A stretch of 20,919 nt of DNA from Holophaga sp. (GCA_031292735.1 JARLGP010000278.1:1-20919); one strand, 5' to 3'; positions 5,616-16,115 are shown, numbered from the stretch's first letter. A program made the numbers and translations. The notes: generated by a model from the letters alone, not told the origin.

Positions 5616-8600
5616 CTAAAACGCCGCCCAGACCGCCAGCACCTCCTGGGCCTGGCGGATGGTGCCGGCGGGATCCGCGGGCACCAGCACGGTGCCGTCG
5701 GGGTTGAACTGGCCGCCCTTCTGCTGGCGCACCCAGGCCATGAGCTTGCCGGGATCCAGCGGGGTCTGCGGGCTCACCCGCAGCTTCAGCCGGCCCTTTT
5801 CGGTGGATACCTCGCTCACCGCCAGGGCCTGGGCCCGGATGCGCACCTTCAGCAGCTCGAAGAAGCGGGCGCTGCCGTCGTCGTCGGCTGGCACCTGGCC
5901 GAAGCGGTCCTCCAGTTCCAGGCGGTACAGCTCCAGGTCCCGGTCGGAATGCAGGCGGGAGGCGCGCTTGTAGGCCACCAGGCGCTCGCTGGCCTGGTCG
6001 ATCCAGCTGCGGGAGAGCTGGGCCACGCCCAGTTCGATCTTCACCTCGAAGGTGCCGCTGGGCTGGCCCTGCAGTTCCTGCAGGGTCTCCTCCAGCAGCT
6101 TCACGTAGAGCTCGAAGCCGATGTCGTGGATCTGCCCGGACTGCTCGCCGCCCAGCAGGTTGCCGGCGCCGCGCAGTTCCAGGTCCATGGCCGCCACCCG
6201 GAACCCGGCGCCCAGCTCGGAGAAGTCCTCCAGGGCCTGCAGCCGCTTGCGGGCGTCCTCGGTGATCTCGCCCTTGCCGGGGATCAGCAGGTAGGCGTAC
6301 GCGGGCACGTCGCTGCGCCCCACCCGGCCGCGCAGCTGGTAGAGCTGGGACAGGCCGAAGGTGTCGGCCCGGTGCACGATGAGGGTGTTGGCGTTGGGCA
6401 CGTCCAGCCCGTTCTCCACGATGGTGGTGGCCACCAGCACGTCGATCCGGCCTTCCATGAAGGCCAGCATCACCGCCTCCAGGGCCTGGTCGCTGAGCTG
6501 GGCGTGGCCCACCCCCACCCGGGCGTCCGGCACCAGGGCGCGGATCCGCTCGGCCACGGAGACGATGGACTCCACCCGGTTGTGCACCACGTAGACCTGG
6601 CCGCCCCGGCGCAGCTCGAACTGCACGGCGGTGGCGATCAGCTCGTCGCTCCAGGGCGCCACCACCGTCTCGATGGCCAGCCGGTTCTTGGGCGGGGTCT
6701 CGATCAGGCTGATCTCCCGCAGGCCGGTGAGGCTCATGTGCAGGGTGCGCGGGATGGGCGTGGCGCTCATGGCCAGCACGTCCACGTTGGCCCGCAGCTT
6801 CTTCAGCCGCTCCTTGTGGCTCACCCCGAACCGCTGCTCCTCGTCGATCACCACCAGGCCCAGCTCGGCGAACTTCACCTTGGCGCCCAGCATCTGGTGG
6901 GTGCCGATGAGGATCTCCACCTTGCCATCGGCCACGTCCTGGAGGATGGCCTTGGTCTCCTGGGGCTCCACGAACCGGTTCAGCATCTCGATGCGCAGGG
7001 GGAACCCGCTGAAGCGCTCCTTGAAGGTGCGGAAATGCTGGAAACAGAGGATGGTGGTCGGGCAGAGCACGGCCACCTGGTAGCCGTCCAGGGCCACCTT
7101 GGCCGCGGCCCGCATGGCCACTTCGGTCTTGCCGAAGCCCACGTCGCCGCACAGCAGGCGGTCCATGGGCCGCTCGCTTTCCAGATCGGCCTTGATGGCC
7201 TGGGTCGCCTCGATCTGGTCGGCGGTGGGCTCGTAGGGAAAGGTGGCTTCGAACTCGGCCATCTCCGGGCCGTCCTGGCTGTAGGCGTGGCCCTTCTCCA
7301 GCTTGCGCAGGGCGTAGAGCTTCAGCAGCTCCTCGGCCATGTCGCGGATGGCCTTCTTGGCCCGGCGCTTGACCTTGGCCCAGGAGGCGCCGCCCAGCTT
7401 GTCCAGGGGCACCTGGCTGCCGTCGGGCGACACGTAGCGCTGGATCAGGTCGGCCCGCTCCAGGCTGACGTTGAGCATGCCGCCGTCGCTGTACCGGAGC
7501 TGGATCACCTCCTGCTCTTCGCCGCCGGCCATGAGCGAGCCGAAGCCCACGAATTCGCCGATGCCGTGGTCCAGGTGCACCACCCGGTCGCCGGGCTTGA
7601 GGTCGCGCAGGTCGGACAGGAAGGCGTTGCTGCGGCTGCGCTTGGGCGGCGCCGGCATGGCCTTGCGGCCGAACACCTCGCGCTCGGTGAGCACCAGGAT
7701 CCGGGGCTCCTTGAGGTAGATGCCGGCGGCCAGGGGCAGGTGGGTGCTTCGGCAGCCGGCCTGGGTGCCGTAGGCCGCCGGCAGCTCGTACTCGCGCAGG
7801 ATCTCGCCCAGGCGGTCGCGCATGCCCGGGGTGGAGCCGGCCAGGAACACCCGGTGCCCGGTGAGGGCCAGGTCCTTCAGGTATCCGGCCAGCTCGCCCA
7901 GGCGGCCCTGGAATTCGCGGGCCGGCTGGGCCTGCAGCGGCACGGTGGCCTCGGACTGCCACTCGGTGAGGGTGAGGGTGGTGCGGCTGGGATCCTGGGT
8001 CAGGAACCGGTCGTCGAACTGCGGGCAGACCACCCCGCCCCGGCGCAGGGCCGCCAGGTTGTCCTGGATCCGGGTGCGCTCGCGCTCCAGGAGGGCCTCC
8101 GCCCACTGGGGCTCCAGCTGCACCCGCAGGCAGGGCGGCACCCAGTGGGCCAACTGGCCCTTGGGCTGGTCCAGCAGCGGGTAGAACAGCTCCTCGCCGG
8201 GGAAGTGGCCGCTGGTGGCCAGCCGGGAGCGGCGGAAGACCAGGTCGTCCTCGGGCTCGGGGGTCTGGCCGGCGCGGCTTTCCACCGCCTTCAGCAGCGG
8301 GCTGCCGTCGCCCCGCTCCCCTTCGTACCGGGGGTAGAGGGTGATGCCGGCCACCGCCTCGCCGGTGCGCCTCTGGCTGTCGGGATCGAAGGGGCTGAGC
8401 CGCTCCAGCTCGTCGCCGAAGAATTCCAGGCGCAGGGGCCATTCCAGATGGTCGGGCCAGAGGTCCACCACCAGGCCCCGGGCGCTGAATTCACCCTGGC
8501 TTCCGGCCAGGTCGGTGCGCCGGTAGCCCAGGGCGGTCAGGGTCTCCAGCAGCAGCTCCCGCGGCACCTCCGAGCCCTGGCGCAGCTCCAGCTTCTGCTT

Positions 8601-9014
8601 CTCGAACCAGGTGGGGTGGGGCAGCCGCTCCAGGGCCGCCAGCGGCCCGGTCACCAGCACCTGCACCCGGTGCTCCAGAAGGCCGATGAGGGTGGCCAGG
8701 CGGTCCTTGAGCACCACCCCCGGAGGGCTGGACTCGCCGCCGGCGAACGGGGCGAAGCCCGGGAAGTGGGCCACCCGCGCATCGGGCAGCAGCACGCCCA
8801 GGTCATGGGCCAGGATCTCGGCCTCCGGTTCGCTGGGGGCGTCCACCCACAGGGAACGCTGGTGCCCGTCCTGGCTGGTCCAGCGGGCCAGGATCAGGGC
8901 CAGGGCGGTGGGGGAGGTCCAGCGCAGCCGCACGCCCTCCCCGGCCATGGCCTGGGCGGGGGCGTCCAGCAGACGCAGGAGGTCGTTCAGGTCGGCACGG
9001 TCTTGGCTACTCAT
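5616..9014 (-). CDS. mfd: Transcription-repair coupling factor Mfd
   Basis: 1132 residues, close to the usual 1150. Mfd recognises RNA polymerase stalled at DNA damage, pushes it off with its translocase and recruits UvrA to start nucleotide excision repair. The order of domains is complete: a degenerate UvrB-like region (about 30-260, with the FPGFAPFAGGESSPP stretch), the RNA-polymerase-interaction domain beginning near HLDHGIGEFVGFG (about 478), and the RecG-like translocase. The latter has Walker A GDVGFGKTE (about 620), Walker B DEEQRFG (about 722), SATPIPRTLHMSL and RGRVGRS (about 893), then the C-terminal TRCF domain. The ATG at 9014 has only a weak TAGG five bases upstream. It is divergent from recQ with a 107-base gap. 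Codons are strongly GC-ending. Identification is secure. Confidence 0.97.
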   Translation of the reverse strand: MSSQDRADLNDLLRLLDAPAQAMAGEGVRLRWTSPTALALILARWTSQDGHQRSLWVDAPSEPEAEILAHDLGVLLPDARVAHFPGFAPFAGGESSPPGVVLKDRLATLIGLLEHRVQVLVTGPLAALERLPHPTWFEKQKLELRQGSEVPRELLLETLTALGYRRTDLAGSQGEFSARGLVVDLWPDHLEWPLRLEFFGDELERLSPFDPDSQRRTGEAVAGITLYPRYEGERGDGSPLLKAVESRAGQTPEPEDDLVFRRSRLATSGHFPGEELFYPLLDQPKGQLAHWVPPCLRVQLEPQWAEALLERERTRIQDNLAALRRGGVVCPQFDDRFLTQDPSRTTLTLTEWQSEATVPLQAQPAREFQGRLGELAGYLKDLALTGHRVFLAGSTPGMRDRLGEILREYELPAAYGTQAGCRSTHLPLAAGIYLKEPRILVLTEREVFGRKAMPAPPKRSRSNAFLSDLRDLKPGDRVVHLDHGIGEFVGFGSLMAGGEEQEVIQLRYSDGGMLNVSLERADLIQRYVSPDGSQVPLDKLGGASWAKVKRRAKKAIRDMAEELLKLYALRKLEKGHAYSQDGPEMAEFEATFPYEPTADQIEATQAIKADLESERPMDRLLCGDVGFGKTEVAMRAAAKVALDGYQVAVLCPTTILCFQHFRTFKERFSGFPLRIEMLNRFVEPQETKAILQDVADGKVEILIGTHQMLGAKVKFAELGLVVIDEEQRFGVSHKERLKKLRANVDVLAMSATPIPRTLHMSLTGLREISLIETPPKNRLAIETVVAPWSDELIATAVQFELRRGGQVYVVHNRVESIVSVAERIRALVPDARVGVGHAQLSDQALEAVMLAFMEGRIDVLVATTIVENGLDVPNANTLIVHRADTFGLSQLYQLRGRVGRSDVPAYAYLLIPGKGEITEDARKRLQALEDFSELGAGFRVAAMDLELRGAGNLLGGEQSGQIHDIGFELYVKLLEETLQELQGQPSGTFEVKIELGVAQLSRSWIDQASERLVAYKRASRLHSDRDLELYRLELEDRFGQVPADDDGSARFFELLKVRIRAQALAVSEVSTEKGRLKLRVSPQTPLDPGKLMAWVRQQKGGQFNPDGTVLVPADPAGTIRQAQEVLAVWAAF

Positions 9015-9071
9015 ATCTGCCTAGTTTAAGCCCTTTGGAGGCCGGGCTTTGGCGGCCAGGATAACGGCGGC

Positions 9072-9101
9072 TTGGTATCCGGGCCCCGAAGCCTGACAAT
9101 G
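9072..9101. promoter_or_regulatory. Possible back-to-back promoters between mfd and recQ
   Basis: On the plus strand TTGGTA (9072-9077), a 17-base spacer and GACAAT (9095-9100) resemble a weak sigma-70 promoter for recQ. The same bases read on the minus strand give TTGTCA (9101-9096), a 16-base spacer and TACCAA, a weak promoter for mfd. Each is only a partial match to consensus, so the call is tentative. Confidence 0.25.
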
Positions 9102-9121
9102 GAGGGTTCCAGGCGGTTCCA

Positions 9122-10810
<1,689 letters not shown>

Positions 10811-10873
10811 TCCCTGCACAATTCCCGGGCGGCGAAAGCCCGGGCTCGCATACAATCACTGGGGAGAAGCTCG

Positions 10874-11506
10874 ATGCATATGCGAAATACGGGGATATTG
10901 CCGGTGGCCGTCGTGTCCGGGCTGTGCCTGGCGGCGGCGCTGGGATGCGCCGGCAAGACCCATTACACGGTGCCCGACGTAGCCGCCTTCAGCCCCGCCC
11001 AGGGCGCGGTGGGTTCCACCGTGACCATCACCGGCAAGGATTTCTCGGACATCTATTCGGTGAGCTTCGGCGGGCAGCCCACCACGGCGTTCCACGTGAA
11101 CAACAGCAATTCCCTTACGGTCACCGTCCCCCCCACCGCCGCCACCGGGCCCCTGGTGGTGGAGAACCCCGCCGGGCAGGGAACCTCCTACACCTCCTTC
11201 GTGGTGACCCCGCAGATCTGCGCCGTGACCATCACCGGCACCTCCTCCTACACCTACGGCTTGAGCACGACTTCCGGAGCGGTTGGAAGCACTTTCACCG
11301 TCACGGGTTACGGTCTGAACGACACCATCTCGGTCACCATCGGCGCCGAAAGCTGCCCGGTCTTCACCGTGGTCAATGCCAACAAGGTCGTCGTGACGGT
11401 GGGGCCGAGCGCGGTCACCGGGCCGGTGGTCCTGACCGTCCCGGGCCTGAACTCCACCACCCTCACCGCCAGCACCGATCCGGAGAACTTCACCGTCACC
11501 TCGTAG
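10874..11506 (+). CDS. Exported protein with two IPT/TIG domains, probable lipoprotein
   Basis: 210 residues. A short positive N-terminus (MHMR) and a hydrophobic stretch end in AAALGC with Cys25, an acceptable though not ideal lipobox, so lipid attachment in the cell envelope is likely. Two tandem immunoglobulin-like IPT/TIG domains follow. The first is about 33-112, with FSPAQGAVGSTVTITGKDF. The second is about 120-210, with TSGAVGSTFTVTGYGL. Both end in the typical VTGP/ATGP-V-V strand. Such modules mediate extracellular protein or carbohydrate contacts. The second domain has two extra cysteines (QICAV, ESCPV) that could form a disulphide. GGGGAG lies eight bases before the ATG. It starts 63 bases after recQ on the same strand, but a functional tie is not apparent. 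Role unknown. Confidence 0.8.
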   Translation: MHMRNTGILPVAVVSGLCLAAALGCAGKTHYTVPDVAAFSPAQGAVGSTVTITGKDFSDIYSVSFGGQPTTAFHVNNSNSLTVTVPPTAATGPLVVENPAGQGTSYTSFVVTPQICAVTITGTSSYTYGLSTTSGAVGSTFTVTGYGLNDTISVTIGAESCPVFTVVNANKVVVTVGPSAVTGPVVLTVPGLNSTTLTASTDPENFTVTS

Positions 11507-11580
11507 ACAGACCCGGTCGATCCGGCCATAGCCTTCCGGGCCCGATCCGTGCTACTTATGGAGCATCAAGGAGTTCGTCC

Positions 11581-11925
11581 ATGCTGGTCTATGTCTTTGT
11601 CTATGTCCTGGCCTCTGTGCTGATCTTCCAGGGGGTCAACCTCCTGGTGGAGCGCAACGCGCCGGCCAAGGTGGTGCCCCCGGAAGTGCGGCCGGCCGAG
11701 GTTCCGGCTTCCTACTGGGGCCGCTTCCTGGTGTTCTACGGCGCCCTCCTGGCCGTGGTGGCCATCATCAGCCACAGCCATCCCCAGCTGTTCCGCGCCC
11801 TGGTGCCCATGCGCAACCTCGGCCTGGCCTTCCTGGCCGTCTATGGGCTCTGGCTGGTGTTCGGCCGCAAGGTCGATTACAGCCCGGCCCCGCCGAGCCA
11901 GGAAGCCCACGGGCACAGCCACTAG
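11581..11925 (+). CDS. Small three-helix membrane protein with histidine-rich tail
   Basis: 114 residues; I do not recognise a named family. Hydrophobic segments at about 2-22, 48-65 and 78-94 predict three inner-membrane helices. A Pro/Val/Glu-rich loop (28-44) lies between the first two, and a short tail ends in AHGHSH, which could bind a metal. The start is firm: AAGGAG lies seven bases before ATG at 11581. The same reading frame stays open far upstream through recQ and the lipoprotein gene, but that is a GC-rich shadow. The stop overlaps the malate synthase stop by four bases (CTAG). Function unknown. Confidence 0.75.
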   Translation: MLVYVFVYVLASVLIFQGVNLLVERNAPAKVVPPEVRPAEVPASYWGRFLVFYGALLAVVAIISHSHPQLFRALVPMRNLGLAFLAVYGLWLVFGRKVDYSPAPPSQEAHGHSH

Positions 11926-13805
11926 GCCTGGAAATCCAGGTTCTCGGTGACCCGGACGCCGTTCCGGGCGAACTCCTCCATGAAACCGGCGATCCGCTGC
12001 TCGGCCAGGTGCAGGTCGTCCAGGCCCAGGGTGAGGTTCAGCAGGTCGATGAACCACGGCGCCTTTAGGTCGCTGCGCACGTAGGCCAGGGCGATGGCCC
12101 GGGCGATGGGCAGGGTGGTGCCCTTGGAATCGTCATGGACGTCCTTGCTGCGGGCCGCCAGCAGCTTGCCGTATTCCTCCTCCAGCAGCCGCTCGAACAG
12201 CAGCGGGGTGAAGTGATCCCCGCGCTGCACCCCGACCCCGGGGTCGTCCTCGCTGAACGCGGCGCCCTTGTGCAGCCACTCCCATAGGATCGACAGGCGG
12301 ATTTCCCCGGTGGCCATGTCCTCCATCAGGTAGAGCACGTCGTCGTCGCCGAAGAAGTCGGCGGGCTTGAGGGCGGCGGCCTGGAAGCCCTGGAGGAAGG
12401 CGTTGCCGTACTGCAGGGCCACCGATAGCAGGTTGCGGGCGCCGCGGATGGTGCGCGGGGCGGGCTCCAGCCGGGTGAGGGCCTCGGCGTCCGCGGGCCC
12501 GTGCTCCAGGGGCGGGAAGGCCCGCCCCAGCTGGTTGGGCTGGCCCACGCGCTCCCACACCGGGCGCACGATGTGCACCATCTTCCAGTGGGCCACCCAT
12601 TTTCCGGAGGCGCCCTCGCGCTGTTCGCGCTCCGCGCTGGCCACGGCCGAGGCCATGCTGGCGGCCACGCCCGCCGCGGAGCCCACCGGGATATTGGGCT
12701 CCATGCCGCCCTGCCACAGGGCGTGGCGGCCCTGGCGGTCGGGGATGTTCACGGCCCGCCGCACCCGGTCTTCGTAGGCATGCATGTAGCTGTAGGTCAT
12801 GGTGATGGCTTCGATGTTGGGATTCACGAAGGCCGGATCCCAGGCCATGGCGTCGGCGACGCTGTTGATGTAGTCCCAGCGGCCGGTGTTGAAGCCCACC
12901 AGGTGCGGCGCCAGGGCGGCCCGGATCTCCATGAGCTGGAAGCACTGCTCGATCTGCTCCACCAGCACGTAGACCTTCACCGTGCCCGCCGGCAGGTCCA
13001 GGTGGGTTTCCAGGGCGAGGATCATGTCGTTCCAGAGGGCGGCCTCCTCGGCGGTCTGGATCTTGGGCAGGTAGAGCACCACGCTGCGGCCCGCGGCCCG
13101 GAGCCGGGCCTGGTTGTTCACCACGTACAGCACCAGGTCGGTGATGGAGGCGGAGAACCCGCCGCCCCCCTGCTCCCGGATGTGCCGGTCGTCCAGGTGC
13201 AGGCCCCGGGCCCGGTACATCACCGTGGTGAAGTCCAGCTGCGCGCGCCAGTCGGCGATGATCGGCCGGCCCAGGAAGCCGTGGGCCCAGCGGTTCATCT
13301 CCTCCGCCACCTCCCCGGCCACGTCCAGGAAGCGGGGATCCCGGGCCAGGGCCAGCTTCAGGTTGCGCTGGTTGTCCAGGGACATGGTGTCCACCTGGCC
13401 CAGGGCGTCCTCGCCGTCGAACATCCAGCCGTCCGCCCCGGAGAGCAGCGCGTAGGCCACGTTGCGCAGGCCCGAGCGCAGGTCGGCGCGGGGCCGGGTC
13501 GCCGGGCCGGTGCCCTGGATCCACTGGCGCGCCAGGTCCGGGGGGATCACGGCGCCGTCAAAGCGGCCGGCGCGGGCGTCGGCCACGGTAATGCCGGTGC
13601 GCGGAATCACCGCCTGCGGATCCAGGAAGCCGACCCGCTCGCCGGCGGCCGACCGGGCCTTGCGCCGCTCCAGCCGCGCGGCCATCAGGCCGGCCCGTTC
13701 GCGGTTGAAGGGGGCCAGGGCGGCCAGGGCCCTCAGCACCTCGGGGGTGAGGACATCGGGATAGCTGTCCAGCACATTGGAACGCCATTGCAGGGGAGTG
13801 GTCAT
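11922..13805 (-). CDS. aceB: Malate synthase (A type, unusually long)
   Basis: 627 residues against about 530 for typical malate synthase A. The enzyme condenses glyoxylate and acetyl-CoA to malate in the glyoxylate shunt. Family signatures are GWMFDGEDAL (Mg-site acidic residues), the hydrophobic YRARGLHLDDRHI, YLPKIQTAEEAALWNDMI, the hallmark GFNTGRWDYINS, the ITMTYSYMHAYEDR segment, GKWVAHWKMVHI, and YLMEDMATGEIRLSILWEWL with the likely catalytic Asp. Much of the extra length lies in loops and in the C-terminal third. The ATG at 13805 has AGGAG seven bases upstream. The isochorismatase-family gene ends 72 bases before it on the same strand, so they may be co-transcribed. No isocitrate lyase gene is in view. 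Sequence divergence leaves some doubt that the substrate is glyoxylate. Confidence 0.85.
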   Translation of the reverse strand: MTTPLQWRSNVLDSYPDVLTPEVLRALAALAPFNRERAGLMAARLERRKARSAAGERVGFLDPQAVIPRTGITVADARAGRFDGAVIPPDLARQWIQGTGPATRPRADLRSGLRNVAYALLSGADGWMFDGEDALGQVDTMSLDNQRNLKLALARDPRFLDVAGEVAEEMNRWAHGFLGRPIIADWRAQLDFTTVMYRARGLHLDDRHIREQGGGGFSASITDLVLYVVNNQARLRAAGRSVVLYLPKIQTAEEAALWNDMILALETHLDLPAGTVKVYVLVEQIEQCFQLMEIRAALAPHLVGFNTGRWDYINSVADAMAWDPAFVNPNIEAITMTYSYMHAYEDRVRRAVNIPDRQGRHALWQGGMEPNIPVGSAAGVAASMASAVASAEREQREGASGKWVAHWKMVHIVRPVWERVGQPNQLGRAFPPLEHGPADAEALTRLEPAPRTIRGARNLLSVALQYGNAFLQGFQAAALKPADFFGDDDVLYLMEDMATGEIRLSILWEWLHKGAAFSEDDPGVGVQRGDHFTPLLFERLLEEEYGKLLAARSKDVHDDSKGTTLPIARAIALAYVRSDLKAPWFIDLLNLTLGLDDLHLAEQRIAGFMEEFARNGVRVTENLDFQA

Positions 13806-13877
13806 GACCTGGCTCCTGATGATCCGGTCATTCTGGCCCCAATGGCGGAAAAAAGCTGCAACGGGTTATGGAAAAGC

Positions 13878-14471
13878 TTATTTTACCTGGTCCCGGAGCT
13901 CGCCGAGCAGCTGGGCCGTGTCCACGATGCGGGCGAACCGGTCGCGCAGCACGAAGCAGGTGCGCTCGGCGATCTCGGCCACGCCCAGCTCGCCCACCTG
14001 CTGCCCGTCCACCATGTGCGGGATGGGGAAGGTGAGGGTGGCGTCCAGCACGAAATCCACCTGGTAGCCCAGATCGGCGGCCAGCCGGGTGGTGGTCTCG
14101 CAGCACTGCTCCATCTGGATGCCGGTGATGGCCAGGTGGCGGACTCCCCGCTGGGTGAGCAGCCGCTGCAGCGGGGTGCTGGTGAAGCAGTTGCGGGTGA
14201 TCTTGTGCAGCACCGGCTCCTCCGGGCGGGGCCGCAGGAAGTCCATCAGCTTGTAGTGCGGACTGGTGGTCTGGAACGCCGCGTCCCGGTCCGAGTGGAG
14301 GACGAAGAACACCGGCAGCCCGGCGGCGCGGTAGGCCTGGACCAGGCGGTCCACGTTGGCTTCCAGTTGCGGGTTGCTGCGCCGTTCCCAGCGCCCGGAG
14401 GCCTTGAATGAATCCTGGACGTCGATGACCAGGAGGGCGGAATCCTGGAGGGCGGGTCGAACGGTTGCCAT
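13878..14471 (-). CDS. Isochorismatase-family cysteine hydrolase
   Basis: 197 residues, the usual size for this alpha/beta family (isochorismatase, nicotinamidase, N-carbamoylsarcosine amidase, ureidoacrylate hydrolase). The catalytic triad is visible: Asp17 in LLVIDVQDSF, Lys90 in VLHKITRNCF and the nucleophile Cys123 in TGIQMEQCCETTTRLAADLGY. The non-proline cis-peptide region normally precedes the Cys; here it reads IQME. The enzyme is cytosolic. The ATG at 14471 has AGGAG five bases upstream. It sits between a tetraheme cytochrome gene (122-base gap) and malate synthase (72-base gap), all on the minus strand. The HKITRNCF form differs from nicotinamidase metal-site patterns, so a nicotinamidase role is unlikely. 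The substrate is not predictable. Confidence 0.88.
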   Translation of the reverse strand: MATVRPALQDSALLVIDVQDSFKASGRWERRSNPQLEANVDRLVQAYRAAGLPVFFVLHSDRDAAFQTTSPHYKLMDFLRPRPEEPVLHKITRNCFTSTPLQRLLTQRGVRHLAITGIQMEQCCETTTRLAADLGYQVDFVLDATLTFPIPHMVDGQQVGELGVAEIAERTCFVLRDRFARIVDTAQLLGELRDQVK

Positions 14472-14593
14472 GGGGGCTCCTGTGGGGATGAATCCCGACC
14501 CTGAGTGTGCTCCGCATCACATCCGGGTCCCACGGGCTCCATGGCCAAAGAACGGTTGAATCGGGCCAACGGGCCGGCAGGGTGCCGCCGCGC

Positions 14594-14947
14594 TCACTTC
14601 GCCGTGAACTTGAACGTGGGGTGGCACTGGAGGCAGGTCACCACCGGCGCCTGGTGCTGCCGGTGGCAATCCGGGCAGGCGCCCAGCGCCGGGTGCGGCG
14701 CGGCGGGCGTCTTGTGCGGATTCACCGGAAGCGACCGGGTGAGCTCGGCCACCGCGGGAGCGTCCCCGTGGCAGTCCATGCAGCCCGCGGCGCCGGCGGC
14801 GCTGACCGGCTTCTGGGTGTGGTGGCAGTCGAAGCAGGAGATGCTGGCCTTGGCATGGGCGGCCGGCAGTGTGGGGCTGTCCAGGGCGAGTCCCGGGCGG
14901 CAGCAGAGGGTCAGCCAGAGAATTCCCTGGAGCTGGGTAAATTTCAT
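14594..14947 (-). CDS. Small periplasmic tetraheme cytochrome c
   Basis: 117 residues. An N-terminal hydrophobic stretch (about 7-22) is a signal peptide, with cleavage likely near LALD. Four CXXCH haem-attachment motifs follow: CFDCH (38-42), CMDCH (56-60), CPDCH (91-95) and CLQCH (105-109). Additional histidines at 31, 43, 78, 85 and 98 can supply the sixth ligands, so all four haems may be bis-histidine. Size and spacing recall the small tetraheme cytochrome of Shewanella and the haem domain of flavocytochrome c3, which shuttle electrons across the periplasm to terminal reductases. GGGAG lies five bases before the ATG. Divergent from the PstS-like gene (92-base gap). No flavoprotein partner or quinol dehydrogenase is in the window. 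Haem loading would need the c-type maturation system elsewhere. Confidence 0.9.
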   Translation of the reverse strand: MKFTQLQGILWLTLCCRPGLALDSPTLPAAHAKASISCFDCHHTQKPVSAAGAAGCMDCHGDAPAVAELTRSLPVNPHKTPAAPHPALGACPDCHRQHQAPVVTCLQCHPTFKFTAK

Positions 14948-15039
14948 GGAATCTCCCGATGAACAGGGCTATTGGTTATCTAGACATTATGACGCTGCCT
15001 GGTCCGACCACCCGAAGCTGTTTCCGCCCTGAGGCCCCC

Positions 15040-16038
15040 ATGAGCAACCGTTTCGATCGTATCCCGTTGGTCTTGCTTCTTGCTGTCTCTGCGCCGATGC
15101 TGACCCGCCTGGCGGCCCAGTCGGTCCAGGTGCGGGCGAGGGTTTCGGCCACCCTGCCCCATTACCAGCCGGCCGCCCTGCTCAAGGGTCCCCTGGACAT
15201 CCCATGTACGGACGCCCTGTCCGACCTGGGCGACGAATGGAACCGGGGTTTCCGCAAATACCATCCGAGCGCCAACCTGGTCTTCCGGGCCAAGCTGAGC
15301 GGCGAGGCGGTGGCCTCCCTGCAGGTGGGCGCGGCGCCCCTGGTGATCCTGGCCCGGGAGATGAACGCCGGCGAGATGAAGGCCTTCCAGGACAAGTTCG
15401 GCTACCTGCCCATGCGCATCCCGGTGTGCATGGACGCCACCATCATCTTCGTCAACAAGGCCAACCCCATCACCACCATCAGCATGGAACAGCTGGACGC
15501 GATCTACTCCCGCAACCGCCTGGGCGGGGCTTCCGCGCCGGCGGTGGTCTGGGGCGACCTGGGCGTCCAGGGCGACCTGGCCAAGCGCACCATCAATGCC
15601 TACGCCCGCGCCGAGGGCACCGCCACCCGCGCCGCGTTCGGCACCGTGTGCCTGCTGGGCGGCCCGTACCGGGCCGGCATCCTCGACCGGGAGGATTCCT
15701 CGGCCCTGGCCGAGGCGGTGAGCACCGACGTCGCCGGCATCGGCTTCGGACCCATGGCGGCCTGGTTCGCCACCAACAAGACCCTGCCGGTCGCGCCCTA
15801 CGCCGCCAGCGAAGCCTACTACCCCACCCAGGACCTGGTGACCAGCAGCAAGTACCCCATGCCCCGCCTGTTCTACGCCTACCTGAACCGCGCCCCGGGC
15901 CAGGCCGTGCCGGCGCCGGTGAACGAGGCCCTGCACTACATCCTGGCCCAGGAAGGCCAGAACGTCGTGGCCGACGTGGGGCTGCTGCCGGGCCCGGTGG
16001 AGTTCATGAACATCGCCTGGAAGCGGCTGAGCCGCTAG
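15040..16038 (+). CDS. PstS-like periplasmic substrate-binding protein
   Basis: 332 residues. A signal peptide (about 1-26: positive start, PLVLLLAV core, end LTRLAA) leads into a PBP-like domain of the phosphate-binding PstS type. Recognisable features are DEWNRGFRKYHPSANLVFRA, the LAREMNAGEMKAF segment equivalent to PstS SREM, a PVCMDATIIFVNKANPI strand, LDAIYS, GTATRAAF and the final YILAQEGQNVVADVGLLP. The usual serine/threonine-glycine loops that hold phosphate are altered: CTDAL replaces the GSTT loop and KLSGEAVASL replaces the GGGSG loop. The ATG at 15040 has GAGG five bases upstream; an upstream in-frame ATG at 14959 would put an unlikely tail before the signal peptide. No pstCAB genes follow, so it may sense or scavenge an anion other than phosphate, or act as a stand-alone binding protein. 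Confidence 0.8.
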   Translation: MSNRFDRIPLVLLLAVSAPMLTRLAAQSVQVRARVSATLPHYQPAALLKGPLDIPCTDALSDLGDEWNRGFRKYHPSANLVFRAKLSGEAVASLQVGAAPLVILAREMNAGEMKAFQDKFGYLPMRIPVCMDATIIFVNKANPITTISMEQLDAIYSRNRLGGASAPAVVWGDLGVQGDLAKRTINAYARAEGTATRAAFGTVCLLGGPYRAGILDREDSSALAEAVSTDVAGIGFGPMAAWFATNKTLPVAPYAASEAYYPTQDLVTSSKYPMPRLFYAYLNRAPGQAVPAPVNEALHYILAQEGQNVVADVGLLPGPVEFMNIAWKRLSR

Positions 16039-16115
16039 GTGCAATTATCCGTGATCTGAACTATTATTAACAATTCTCACCCAAATCCGACCCAGGGGCC
16101 GCGTGGAGGTTCGCA

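Noticed and set aside
5530..8442. A 970-codon minus-strand open frame overlapping mfd in another frame
   Set aside because: Pro/Gly/Arg-rich shadow of mfd without any family motif.
5949..9029. A 1026-codon plus-strand open frame opposite mfd
   Set aside because: The translation is a His/Gln/Gly/Leu-rich composition typical of the antisense of GC-rich coding DNA, with no domain pattern; mfd on the minus strand is unmistakable.
12501..14411. A 636-codon plus-strand frame opposite malate synthase and the isochorismatase gene
   Set aside because: Antisense of two genes with visible catalytic motifs; His/Gly/Val-rich shadow.
14959..15039. An upstream ATG for the PstS-like protein
   Set aside because: It would place 27 unrelated residues before a well-formed signal peptide; GAGG five bases before 15040 supports the later start.
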